Positions 12,701 to 28,691 of a DNA stretch of 64,000 nt are shown here, piece by piece. This DNA is from Burkholderia vietnamiensis LMG 10929. GTDB taxonomy: Bacteria > Pseudomonadota > Gammaproteobacteria > Burkholderiales > Burkholderiaceae. The stretch is taken from positions 744,001 to 808,000 of the forward strand of contig NZ_CP009632.1 in the NCBI RefSeq assembly GCF_000959445.1, written 5' to 3'. How positions within the stretch are numbered: the stretch's first letter is position 1; every line of letters starts with the position of its first letter. A program made the position numbers and the translations under genes. A model generated the notes under the pieces. The model was not told the DNA's origin. It worked only from the letters and a program-made list of their open reading frames with translations, and ran no database searches.

Positions 12701-12873
12701 TCGCCGCGATGCGCGACCGGCTGCTCGCGATCCACGACGCGTTCCGTCGCGATCCGGCCATGCCGATCGATCGCATCGCGCTCTCCTCTGATGCGCCCGC
12801 GGGCGGCGAGCGCGTGCGGGTCGGCCTGCGCCTGAAGCGCACGGCCGACGCCGCGATCGAGGAGAAGACCTGA
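3775..12873 (+). CDS. NRPS, C-A-T-E-C-A-T-C (3032 aa)
   Basis: Start is the GTG at 3775, overlapping the previous stop and preceded by AAGGAT. Domains by residue: C1 ~5-440 (HHHILADGW at 142, type following an E domain), A1 ~470-970 (A3 at 613), T1 (Ser 1015), E (HHLVVDGVSW at 1190; FNYLGQTD at 1409), C2 from ~1514 (HHHILLDGW at 1646), A2 (A3 at 2111), T2 (Ser 2521, GGQS variant), and a complete C3 from ~2580 (HHVISDAWS at 2710) that ends the protein. A1 pocket reads D-I-W-E-L-T-A-D-D-K, the 2,4-diaminobutyrate type; E makes it D-Dab. A2 reads D-I-W-Q-L-I-A-D-S-K, unassigned (Gly expected if occidiofungin-like). C3 must work with the A-T of the next protein. ocfE-like by position. Confidence 0.95.
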   Translation: MTSPTIADIYELSPMQAAMLFHAVHAPGSRSSFNQLSCRIAGSLDPASFHAAWQQLVDRHPVLRTSFHWEEVDKPMQVVHAHATLPWVQDDWREVPEREQRARWSAHLEADLAEGFALDRAPLVRCRLVRIADDVHLFSWSHHHILADGWCLSLVIEEIFHVYGALLRGAPPALAPVRPYRDYIQLLQQGDPQAAQQYWKRYLEGFRSPTPLPNAARAGASERFGQGLAQVQADLSADLSARLRQFAARHHITLNTLAQAAWALVLSRYSGETDVVFGAVVSGRGVNLPGIETMLGLFINTVPVRVRVDPRQPLVPWLKMIQARVAARAPFEHTPLPDIQRCSDVPAATPLFESNVTFMNYPLDASLTHGAHGLAVDEVQLYNRADIPLEFVVTARDDWKMELSFDPRRFDEDAMQRMLGHVAATLDAFAADPGRLLGRVPILPDAERHRLQDVFNDTAVPFDAARTVVHRLEQAAAEHPERPMVEYRDGVLSAAELNARANRTARILLAAAELGPDTLVAICMQRSARLMEAILAVWKCGAAYVPIDPDYPAARIRTILEDSGAALVITCDGLLPPELTAIAPVVSLDADGGDVDADDSNLGRPVSSDGLAYVIYTSGSTGKPKGAMVEHAGMLNHMLAEIDALSITASSVIAQTAPHCFDISVWQFFTAPLVGGRTVIVDDDCIRDPARFVDYLEAARVSILELVPSYLSAVLDRASERPASMRHLQELLVTGEMVSPALVKRWFDLFPDIALSNAYGPAEASDDVAQHRMTSAPTTPYVPVGKPLRNVRLYVVDAQMNLCPIGIPGEVCVSGVAVGRGYLNDEAATREVFVEDPFRPQRGVRLYRTRDIGSYLPDGTLVLHGRSDHQLKIRGYRIELGEIDNALAAIPEIRQAAALDYRDENGRAALCAYVAFRDGASLGDAEIAAALSATLPAYMVPGVYVVLDALPLSGNGKIDRKALPAPDRSRRSAVADAPTPPRTRTETLLCGIWAEALGIASPGIHDNFFALGGDSILSMRIVSLAARAGLKITTRLVFQHPTVAELAAVATLGTAAAAQFVASSGPLPLTPIQQRFFAQRKTDADQYNQAVLLDVPADLDPQLLRQALRHAVRWHDALRLRFRAGEAGWLQEVVDDQEVPVGVFDVVRDELAQHVAQSHASLNLAHGPVVRADLLRLDGGRSLRLLLIAHHLVVDGVSWGALLETVYDAYTRLRNGKAPEFAGGSATWTAWTQARSAWAGSGSGAADADLAHWQAVARGAQPGLPVDRAAPAAANTVSSAETIVVELGEAATAALLGAAPRAYDAQINDLLLAALARAVGDWSGCADVLVDLEAHGREELIDALDISRTVGWFTSIFPVVLSADAGVRDPARLVASVKARLRAVPNGGIGYGLLQDRLDGPLPQPALLFNYLGQTDQLFAAARDWQPAAEPSGDGRHPDQLREHLLDVNAYVAGNRLHVAWEFSRACHDADTIRRVAHAYVAALEALVAAHAASPALSASAPAALAADEIADVYALTPTQQGMLFHGLFEPESDAYFSSLNFRIDGALDATRFRRAWETVAQRHDVLRTSFHWEETESPVQVVHRRIDLPWHDEDLRAASAADAHRRWDAYVAQDRARGFDFTQAPLFRLALFRLGDQAWRFHWSHHHILLDGWSSARLLSEVAAAYQAAADVAPPPAFGDYVRWLASQDTAAAERFWQAKLADFPATTPLVLGQPELDGTAAPGAYVEEPLLLSEHDTQRLVAFARASRITLNTLAQGAWAQLLSRYSGESDVVFGTIVSGRPASLPASDEMVGLFINTLPVRVQIDARPTSAWLAQLQADLAQQDEYAHHPLADIQKFAGLPPGVPLFESLLIFQNYPVEKALADALPGLRIGAFDVSDPNNYPLTLVVTPGKRLSLQALYDDGRFDRDTIVRLLRHVETLLVGLAGAQDRPNRSIPLLAAAERDALLHGWNDTGAPVPADRTLPELIDAVAAAHPDRIAVRCGTEVRTYGELVERAERIAARLMRAAPLRADDRIAVWMPRSPLMLETILAIWKCGAAYVPVDPAYPAQRVETILTLARPSIIVGADRRPPVALASVPLVDPAHAAHRDGDGDAPPRTPRAGPADLAYVIFTSGSTGQPKGAMVEHRGMLNHVLAMARRVGLGAHGAVAQTASHCSDISVWQCFAALASGGTTVIYPDDVILEPARLIDCLRRDRITAMQFVPSYLATFVEELEQHAEPAFPDLDTLLTIGETLQPATAQAWFRLNPAVRLINAYGPTEASDSVAHYAMTHAPALRAIPIGRPIENLRLYVVDADMNPCPVGAKGEICIGGVGVGRGYLFDEARTQAVFRDDPFSPEPGARLYRTGDIGCFGADGNLHFFGRRDFQVKIRGYRIELGEIEAALTGLAGISNAVVVARDTQDAGKTLCAYAAYAAGAAGASGASDAGWTPQRVRDALREQLPAHMVPDAVVLLPALPVMPNGKINRAALPLPEAAAAPAGAPADAQTPVEAALLRIFADVLGHRPTGVDDDFFEHGGQSLKAIQMVSRIRRELKLNVAVADIFHAPSPRALARKLASSPADDAAADALIPALAAQASYPVSRAQKRIWLASRSAAPSTYNMAGALQLDGAVDTARLVAAFDRLVDRHESLRTVFAMSEGELRQRILSRDASGFRVEHATLATDAGPDAIDALIRAESEQPFDLATGPLLRVRLVRLSPARHLLLLNMHHVISDAWSIRVLTDDLQALYDGRALPPLSIQYRDYAAWHNASVAGPRAAAHRAYWLQQLAPPLPRLQLAADFPRPERLGHAGQTLEVALSQPQADGLGALARAHRTSLYTVLLASFCVLMHRYTGREDIVIGSVSAGRDREQLEPQIGPYLNTVVLRVPVRNTATVADVIDAVAQASTQALEHASYPFDALLDDLKIRTPANHSPVFDIQANHVSMPAPQSGLRITDVSPPDTTAKFDLSFQVVESAGTHLIQFIYNTHLFRAATIAAMRDRLLAIHDAFRRDPAMPIDRIALSSDAPAGGERVRVGLRLKRTADAAIEEKT

Positions 12874-12960
12874 TGCGCGCCGTCCGTGGCGACCGCGGCG
12901 CGCGTCATGCGCGCGGCCGCGGGTCGTTCCAGCTAAACAAATCGTCTCAAGGAGTGTCCT

Positions 12961-22466
<9,506 letters not shown>

Positions 22467-22470
<4 letters not shown>

Positions 22471-23123
22471 AATCGACCGCGACGATCGACAACACCTTTG
22501 CCCGCAAGGTCTGCATCAACCTCGACCGGCGCCCCGACCGCTGGGAAGCGATGCAGCGCAAATTCGCGAAACAGGACATCCGCACCGTCGAACGGCTGTC
22601 CGCCGTCGATGCCAGACAGATCAGCGTGCCGGCCTCGCTGAGCCACATGCGGCCACAGGATTACGGCTGCACGATGAGCCATCTCGCCGCCGTGACACAG
22701 GCGAAGGCCGCCGGCGCGAGCGAAGTCCTGATCTTCGAGGACGACGCGTTCTTCGCCCCCGAGTTCGCGGAGCGCTTCCCCGAGTTCATCGCGCAGGTGC
22801 CGCAGGACTGGCACATGCTGTTCCTGGGCGCCTACCACTTCACGCCGCCGATTCCCGTCGCGCCGAACGTCGTGAAGGCCGTGGAGACGCTGACCGCGCA
22901 CGCCTACGTCGTCAGGGACTCGCTGTACGACGCGTTCATTGCGATCAACGAACGGCCGCCCGCGATCAACGACCGCAACAACCTCGTGCTGCAGAAGACC
23001 TTCAACTGCTACTGCTTCGAGCCGAACCTGGTCGGACAGGAGTCCGGCTACTCCGACATCATGGAAGAGGTCATGCCGGAGAAGCCGCTGGCCTATTCGC
23101 TGCCGATTCCCGACGGCTGGTGA
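22467..23123 (+). CDS. ocfC: Glycosyltransferase family 25
   Basis: 218 aa; ATG at 22467 overlaps the stop of the NRPS (ATGA), so the two are translationally coupled. N-terminal VCINLDRRPDRW and a central acidic IFEDDAFF (the nucleotide-sugar/metal-binding region) are hallmarks of family 25 glycosyltransferases, best known from lipooligosaccharide synthesis. In this cluster it most likely attaches a sugar to the lipopeptide; occidiofungin carries xylose and its cluster encodes a glycosyltransferase named ocfC, to which this gene corresponds by position. No signal peptide or membrane segment is visible, so it should act in the cytoplasm before export. Sugar identity is inference. Confidence 0.85.
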
Positions 23124-23166
23124 GCGCCGCGTGCGCCGTTCGCAGCAATCCCTATCCCGACAGACT

Positions 23167-23655
23167 ATGACGACCATGAAAATCACCACCGCCGACCATG
23201 AAGCGGCGTTCGTGCAGTCCGCACTCGATTCGCTCCACCGCGATCACAAGCTCGCCGAGGCCATTGCGCTGACCTTCGGGAAATGCGAATCGGCCGCCGA
23301 CGTGATCGATCTGATTTTTCCGCTGATCACGAAGAAGCGGCGGGTCGATTACGTTCTCATGTACAGCATCGTGAGCAATCCGCGCACGCTGCTGCAGTTC
23401 CTTCGCGCGGCCGATTCGCGGCTGAGCCAGGCCGCCGCGTGGGCGCCCGCGTCGGTCGACGCGTCGTTGCGCGCCGCGGCCGCGGCGGCCGATCTCGGCT
23501 GGGACCGTGCGCAGCGCGTGCTGAAGTGCTGCGTGCTGTTCTCCGACTCGCCGCTCGAAATCGTCGCCAGCATCGCGTTCCTCGGCCGGCACGAAACCGC
23601 GTCGAGATTGCGGTCGGCGGCGCACAACGTCGAGCTGAGCCACCTGGTCAACTGA
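23167..23655 (+). CDS. Small helical protein of unknown function in lipopeptide operon
   Basis: 162 aa; ATG at 23167 (a second ATG three codons on is possible). I do not recognise a family. The protein is Ala/Leu-rich and looks wholly alpha-helical, with no signal peptide, membrane segment or catalytic motif; one CC pair lies in the segment VLKCCVLFSD. It sits 43 bases after the glycosyltransferase and 15 bases before the exporter, in the same direction, so it is very probably co-expressed with them. A helper for glycosylation or export is possible but unsupported. The position matches the gene between transporter and glycosyltransferase in occidiofungin clusters (ocfB, from memory). Confidence 0.8.
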   Translation: MTTMKITTADHEAAFVQSALDSLHRDHKLAEAIALTFGKCESAADVIDLIFPLITKKRRVDYVLMYSIVSNPRTLLQFLRAADSRLSQAAAWAPASVDASLRAAAAAADLGWDRAQRVLKCCVLFSDSPLEIVASIAFLGRHETASRLRSAAHNVELSHLVN

Positions 23656-23670
23656 GCATATTGGCATCCC

Positions 23671-25374
23671 ATGGATTTCGCTGAAAGCAAATCGCCGCCG
23701 TGGCATTCGGCCGTCACGCTGATGTGGCGCAGCCATCCGTGGCTGACGCTCGGCACGGTGCTGACGGGGCTGCTGAGCGGCGTCGCGTCGATCGTGGGCG
23801 TCGGCCTCATCAGCCGCGCGCTGCACGACCAGGACGAGCGACGCACGCTGCTGCTCGTGTTCATCGCGGTCAACGTCGTGGCGATCGTCTGCCGCAGCGG
23901 CGCTGCCGTGATGCCGTCCTATGCGTGCATGAAGCTGATGACGCGCCTGCGCGTCAACCTGTGCAAGCGGATCCTGGCGACCCCGCTCGACGAAATCGAC
24001 CGGCGCGGCGCGCCGAACGTCCTGACGCTGCTCACCCAGGACATTCCGCAACTGAGCCAGACGCTGCTGACGATACCGACGATCATCGTTCAATCGGTCG
24101 TGCTGATCTGCAGCATCGTCTATCTCGCGTATCTGTCCTGGATCGTCTTCGCGTCGACGATGGTCCTGACGATCGTCGGCCTCGCGCTTTACCTGTTCTT
24201 CTACCGGAGGGCGGTCAATTTCACCGAGCGCGTTCGCGACGAGTTCGTGCGCTTCAACGAATACACGCACGGGCTCGTGTTCGGCATCAAGGAGCTCAAG
24301 CTCAACCGCGCGCGGCGGCGCTGGTTCACGCGTGCCGCGATCGAGCTGTCGTCGAAGCGCGTGGCCGGCTTCAATTACATCGAGCGCTTCTGGTTCATGG
24401 GCGGCGACACCATCGGCCAGATCACGGTGGCCGTGCTGCTCGGCTTCCTGCTGTTCGGCGTGCCGTCGCTCGGCGTCGTCGATCCGTCGGTGCTCACCGC
24501 GAGCATTCTCGCCGTGCTCTACATGATGGGTCCGCTGACCATGCTGATCAATATTCTGCCGATGGTGGCCGAGGGCAAGACGGCGCTCGCGCGGCTGGCG
24601 GAGTTCGGCTTCCTGGTCGACGACACGCAGGTCTCGCCCGCCGACCGCTCGCCCGAGCGTGCGCCGGAATCGTCATCGGCCGGCGCGTGGCGCGTCATCG
24701 AGCTGAAGGGCGTGAAGATGAACTACCGCGACAGCGAGTCGACGACCGACTTCGTGCTCGGCCCGATCGACATGACGATTCATGCCGGCGAGCTGGTCTA
24801 CGTGATCGGCGGAAACGGCAGCGGCAAGAGCACCCTGGGCAAGGTGCTCAGCGGCCTGTATGCGCCCACCGAAGGCCACATCGCGCTCGATGGCGCAGTC
24901 GTCGACGACGATGCGCGGGAGCGCTACCGAAACCTGTTCTCCGCCGTCTTCACCGATTTCCATCTGTTCGACCGCGTGATCGGCCCCGATCGCGAGGACG
25001 AAGGCATCGCGCGTGCGCGCCGATACCTCGAGACGCTGAAGCTGGCTGACAAGATCACGATCGACGGCAAGCATTACTCGACGACGACCGCGCTGTCGAC
25101 CGGGCAACGCAAGCGGCTCGCGCTGCTTTGCGCGTACATCGAGGATCGCCCGATCTATATCCTCGACGAATGGGCCGCCGATCAGGACCCCGTTTTCAAG
25201 CGGTTTTTCTACGAGGTGCTGGTGCCCGACCTGCGAGCGCGCGGCAAGTGCGTCGTCATCATCACGCATGACGACCAGTACTTCGGGCTGGCCGATCGCG
25301 TCATTCGCCTCGAGCGCGGCCGGATCTTCTCCGATACGGCGATGGAAACCGCGCGAGCCGAAGCGGCAGGATGA
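23671..25374 (+). CDS. ocfA: Cyclic-peptide export ABC transporter (SyrD/PvdE type), fused TMD-NBD
   Basis: 567 aa. The N-terminal ~330 residues hold several membrane segments; the C-terminal part is a nucleotide-binding domain with Walker A GGNGSGKST (residue ~381), signature LSTGQRKRL (~475), Walker B IYILDEW (~497, catalytic Glu present) and H-loop ITHDD. One half-transporter per chain means it should act as a dimer in the inner membrane. This architecture is that of the cyclic-peptide exporters found beside lipopeptide NRPS genes (SyrD) and in pyoverdine clusters (PvdE). It lies 15 bases after the small helical gene and should export the finished glycolipopeptide, possibly giving self-protection. 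Confidence 0.92.
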   Translation: MDFAESKSPPWHSAVTLMWRSHPWLTLGTVLTGLLSGVASIVGVGLISRALHDQDERRTLLLVFIAVNVVAIVCRSGAAVMPSYACMKLMTRLRVNLCKRILATPLDEIDRRGAPNVLTLLTQDIPQLSQTLLTIPTIIVQSVVLICSIVYLAYLSWIVFASTMVLTIVGLALYLFFYRRAVNFTERVRDEFVRFNEYTHGLVFGIKELKLNRARRRWFTRAAIELSSKRVAGFNYIERFWFMGGDTIGQITVAVLLGFLLFGVPSLGVVDPSVLTASILAVLYMMGPLTMLINILPMVAEGKTALARLAEFGFLVDDTQVSPADRSPERAPESSSAGAWRVIELKGVKMNYRDSESTTDFVLGPIDMTIHAGELVYVIGGNGSGKSTLGKVLSGLYAPTEGHIALDGAVVDDDARERYRNLFSAVFTDFHLFDRVIGPDREDEGIARARRYLETLKLADKITIDGKHYSTTTALSTGQRKRLALLCAYIEDRPIYILDEWAADQDPVFKRFFYEVLVPDLRARGKCVVIITHDDQYFGLADRVIRLERGRIFSDTAMETARAEAAG

Positions 25375-25520
25375 GCGGCGCGCCGGGCGCGCGCGTCGCC
25401 GTCGGCGGTTGATCGGCTGTCCCTGCTATCCGTTACAGACGCGGCCGCCGCCCGGTGCTTAAATCACGTCGGCATCCGTGCGCGCAAGCGCAGCTTCAAC
25501 GTCTCATCAGGAATCCATTC

Positions 25521-26405
25521 ATGGAGTTCAGCAGATTGTCCGCACACGTCGGCGAAGCGATCTCGAGCAGCGGGAGCCGACGCTTTCCCCGCATGATGTA
25601 CAGCCTGATCTCGGCGGCGGTCCCCGTCGACGAGATTCGCATTTCGGAATTTTCGGTCGACGCCGCGCCCGCCGGCGAGCTCGCGATGCGCAGCCTCGGC
25701 GCCGCGCCCGACAAGACCGGCGCGGCAGGGGCCGGTCATGAAGCGCAGATGCCGCCGCAAGCGAGCGCGCGCCACGTGTACGTCGACGACCCGCCGGCCG
25801 GCCTCGGCGCGGCCCCCGCGCTGGTCGAGCGCATCGTCGCGCTGCTGTCGGCAAACGCATCGCCGCACGGCCGGCAATTCCATCTCGTGAGCCGCAAGCG
25901 CACGCACTGTTACGTGATCTCGTTGCATCGCGCCGAGACGGCGGACGATTTCTCGCCGCAGGAGCAGGACTTCATCAAGGAACTGTCGCACGTGCTGTTT
26001 CCGATCGTCGCGAGCCACGCGACGGCGCTGGGCTCGGCTCCGCCGTCACCGGCGCGGCTCGCCGCCGTTGCGCCGCCCGCGACGGAATCTGGCCGCGAGC
26101 GCGTCGCGCGGCGATTCGCCGACCGTCTGCGGCATGCCGGCGTCACGCTGTCGGCGCGCGAGATCGACGCGTGCACTGCGCTGCTGGCCGGCGACACGGT
26201 GGCCGCGATCGCGATGCGCTTGGCGCTGCGCGAAAGCACCGTCGAGACTTACCTGAAGCGGGCCGCGGTCAAGCTCGGCTTCGGCGGCCGTCATGGCCTG
26301 ACGCGATGGATGCTGGACGAGACGGCCGGCGGCGCGACGGAAGCCGGCCTGGAGCGCACCGGCGGCGCGTGCCGCGACTGCGGGGCGTCGCGCCTCGGTA
26401 CCTGA
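25521..26405 (+). CDS. LuxR-family transcriptional regulator (cluster regulator)
   Basis: 294 aa from the ATG at 25521, which has AGGAAT at 25509; an upstream in-frame start at 25455 lacks a comparable site. The C-terminal ~65 residues form a LuxR helix-turn-helix (LSAREIDACTALLAG ... ESTVETYLKRAAVKLG). The N-terminal part shows no recognisable acyl-homoserine-lactone-binding signature and no receiver domain. It lies in the same direction as the exporter, 146 bases downstream, and faces a second LuxR gene with a matching C-terminus (VETYxKRAAVKLGxxGRHGLTxWM). Paired LuxR regulators of this kind (ambR1/ambR2) control occidiofungin production; which of the pair this is I cannot say. Confidence 0.88.
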   Translation: MEFSRLSAHVGEAISSSGSRRFPRMMYSLISAAVPVDEIRISEFSVDAAPAGELAMRSLGAAPDKTGAAGAGHEAQMPPQASARHVYVDDPPAGLGAAPALVERIVALLSANASPHGRQFHLVSRKRTHCYVISLHRAETADDFSPQEQDFIKELSHVLFPIVASHATALGSAPPSPARLAAVAPPATESGRERVARRFADRLRHAGVTLSAREIDACTALLAGDTVAAIAMRLALRESTVETYLKRAAVKLGFGGRHGLTRWMLDETAGGATEAGLERTGGACRDCGASRLGT

Positions 26406-26711
26406 ACGCTCGCGGGTAGGATGCGCGAGGGCCGTCGGTTACTCTGCGTGCGTTGAGCCCGGCGCCGCGCGCTGCTGCATGGCGGCCGCCGATGCAGGCG
26501 TCGTACGAACGCGTCACGTATCGCCACGGCGGCCGCGCTGTACGTCGATTCGTACGCCGGCTATCGTACATTCGGACTCAACCGCGCCGCAGCGCCGACC
26601 GACATCGTCACGGCTCTTGCTGCAACCGGCGTCGAAGCGGCCAAGCACATCCGCAATCGGGGCTCGCTCGGCCTTGCCGGCGATCGTCGTCGATCGCCGG
26701 CATGAACCGGA
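26406..26711. other. Intergenic between convergent luxR genes
   Basis: 306 bases with no supported gene. It holds the short hairpin at 26409-26429 and a 5-bp inverted repeat GTACG-N6-CGTAC at 26540-26555. Since both flanking genes end here, it should contain two transcription stops, but no classical GC stem with a T-run was found. Confidence 0.6.
26409..26429 (+). terminator. Possible hairpin after luxR
   Basis: CTCGCG and CGCGAG form a perfect 6-bp inverted repeat around a 9-base loop, starting four bases after the luxR stop codon. No T-run follows, so an intrinsic terminator is only a possibility. Confidence 0.25.
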
Positions 26712-27515
26712 TCACGCTGCCGACGCGTAGGTCGTGCAGTCGTCGATCATCCATTTCGTGAGCCCGTGCCGGCCGCTGATGCCGAGCTTCACCGCGGCGC
26801 GCTTGATGTACGTCTCCACCGTGCTTTCCTTCACGCCGAGCTCTTCGGCCAGTTCCCGCAGCATCTTGCCCGCGAGCAGGCCGAGGCACACTTCGCTTTC
26901 GCGAGCGGACAGCGCGACCGCCGCTCGCGCCAGCCTCGACTCGAACTCGTGCCGCAGCGCATCGACGCCCGGCAGGCCGCCGGTCGCGAGCGGCGCCGGC
27001 GCGCAGTCGCGCTCCCCGTGCCGGCGCGTCGACGCGTGCCATTCGACGAGCGGCAGCAGCGTATCGGCGAAATTCTTCAGGAACGACATTTCCCGCAACG
27101 AGAAGTCGTGATGCGATGCCGCGCGATGCAGCGAGATCACGTAGCGGCGGTTCGCCTTGCCCGACACCAGATGACACTGGAATCCATCGCATGCGCCGCG
27201 CGGCGGCGCGGCTTCGCTGCCGTGACCGTGCTGGCGCTGCGGGCTGATGTGGATGAGTTGCCGGTCGCTCGCGGACCGGATCCGGTTCAACAGCGGATGC
27301 GCCGGCTCGCGCTCGCCCTGCGCCGCCGCCGTGCCGAACGCGCCGAGCGACTGCACGTGCACCACTTCGCCGGCCGGCTTGTCGAGCGTCCATTCCGTCA
27401 TTCGGGTAATGGCGAGCGGAACGGATTCGACCAGCAACGCATGCATGTCCGATGCGAATCGCTCGCTGCCGGCGCTCGAAATCACCTTCCCAAGCTTCGC
27501 GAATATCGCGACCAT
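26712..27515 (-). CDS. LuxR-family transcriptional regulator, second of pair
   Basis: 267 aa; ATG at 27515 preceded by AGGAG. The C-terminus carries a LuxR helix-turn-helix (LSARESEVCLGLLAGK ... ESTVETYIKRAAVKLG) nearly identical in its recognition-helix region to that of the facing regulator, while the N-terminal halves are only loosely similar (both begin with a short helical segment containing ISSxGSxRF). No autoinducer-binding motif or phospho-acceptor site is evident. The near-identical DNA-binding ends suggest the two proteins read the same or overlapping sites. Its upstream region is the 1.2 kb AT-richer stretch with the repeated motif, a plausible place for autoregulation. Confidence 0.88.
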   Translation of the reverse strand: MVAIFAKLGKVISSAGSERFASDMHALLVESVPLAITRMTEWTLDKPAGEVVHVQSLGAFGTAAAQGEREPAHPLLNRIRSASDRQLIHISPQRQHGHGSEAAPPRGACDGFQCHLVSGKANRRYVISLHRAASHHDFSLREMSFLKNFADTLLPLVEWHASTRRHGERDCAPAPLATGGLPGVDALRHEFESRLARAAVALSARESEVCLGLLAGKMLRELAEELGVKESTVETYIKRAAVKLGISGRHGLTKWMIDDCTTYASAA

Positions 27516-28691
27516 CTGACTCTCCTAGTTGTGCCTGCGTGACGACCGACGGCGCAATGTCCGCGTGCATCGGCGCGATTTGCTGCCGGTACTTGTCGAC
27601 ACGCATCGTTGCGCGCAGCCGCCGCGCTTACCGCGCCGTCGCCACACGTGTTGAAGGCCTAAATCGAAAAAACCGACGACGTTTCGAACGGGACGAGTTC
27701 CCCGCAAATCAAACAAAAATCGCAATCGAAAAATGAAACAATCATTTTCATTGAATTTGATCGGCATAAATACCCGCTGCGTATGATAGCCACGATTTTA
27801 GAAGTTTGCAGATGGCGTGATGGTGACTTCGTCGATTTTCGACCATCGAGAATACGAATTCAGCTTCCCCTACCGTCTGACACGCGAACGCAACATGAAT
27901 CAACTCGATAAATCAATATCATTTTGCATTGAATTTCTGTAACAATCCGATGACGTCGGCATACCACGAATTCTCGCCATTCGACGTTCCCGGCAGTTGG
28001 AATATCAACCTTTGCCGCGCCGTTTTTCTTTTAACCGTATGGCTTCGCGTTCCGCATACCGTGCATTGTTGCGAATCCCTCAATGCTCGGCCGAATATGC
28101 GCGACGACAGGGCACAATTTATCGCGGCCGCCGGGCGGCCTCGTCCGACCGATTACCCCATTCGGCAATAAAAATCCACCTCGATAATATTTACGACGGT
28201 GTCGACGCCCGCGTTGCAAAATACCCACAAAATGCCACTCATTGTCTGCCGCAAACCCACCACATTGAAGCCGCGCAGTTCATCAACTCCGCGGCTTGCT
28301 CACGGATGGATAAATTGCTAATCTCGCCCGGCGATATAACGCATGTGCAGTCCAATTACCTTGAATTACGATAGCGTTTATTCAGAAAATCGAAACATGC
28401 CTATAAACATTCACGCCGCATCATCTTTTATCGCGCGCCGTTGCTGACGGCCGCCCGCCGCAATTAAAGATTCAATCGAAATACCGATATTCCCTCGGCC
28501 GAAGGATCGGTCGACGGCTCGTTGCAAAAGTCGTCCGAAAAATACTCGTTTCTCTCGTTGAACGCCCGTGACGATGCGCGCTCGCGCCACCTCGTTCGCG
28601 CATCACACGCGCTTGAAGTGCCACACCCGCCTCAACGCATCGATTGCCGTTTCTCCAATCACAAAACGCATCCGAAGAACTGGAGCACACG
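27516..28691. promoter_or_regulatory. 1.2 kb AT-richer intergenic region
   Basis: Between divergent luxR (leftward) and cholesterol oxidase (rightward) lie 1176 bases clearly richer in A and T than the rest of the window. Short ORFs occur but lack codon bias, family resemblance and good ribosome sites. It contains a perfect 7-bp hairpin AATGAAA-N7-TTTCATT (27732-27752) and a repeated 18/19-base motif. Promoters for both flanking genes must lie here; the base composition suggests a regulatory island or older acquired DNA at the cluster edge. Confidence 0.6.
27741..27936 (+). repeat. Near-identical direct repeats ATCATTTT(G)CATTGAATTT
   Basis: Copy 1 is 27741-27758 (ATCATTTTCATTGAATTT); copy 2 is 27918-27936, identical except for one inserted G. 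They start 177 bases apart. Copy 1 overlaps the 7-bp hairpin at 27732-27752. They may be paired sites for a regulator, the neighbouring LuxR proteins being the obvious candidates; no binding evidence is available. Confidence 0.5.

Noticed and set aside
27929..28374. Short open frames in the AT-rich intergenic region
   Set aside because: No family resemblance, no good ribosome-binding sites and mutually overlapping frames.
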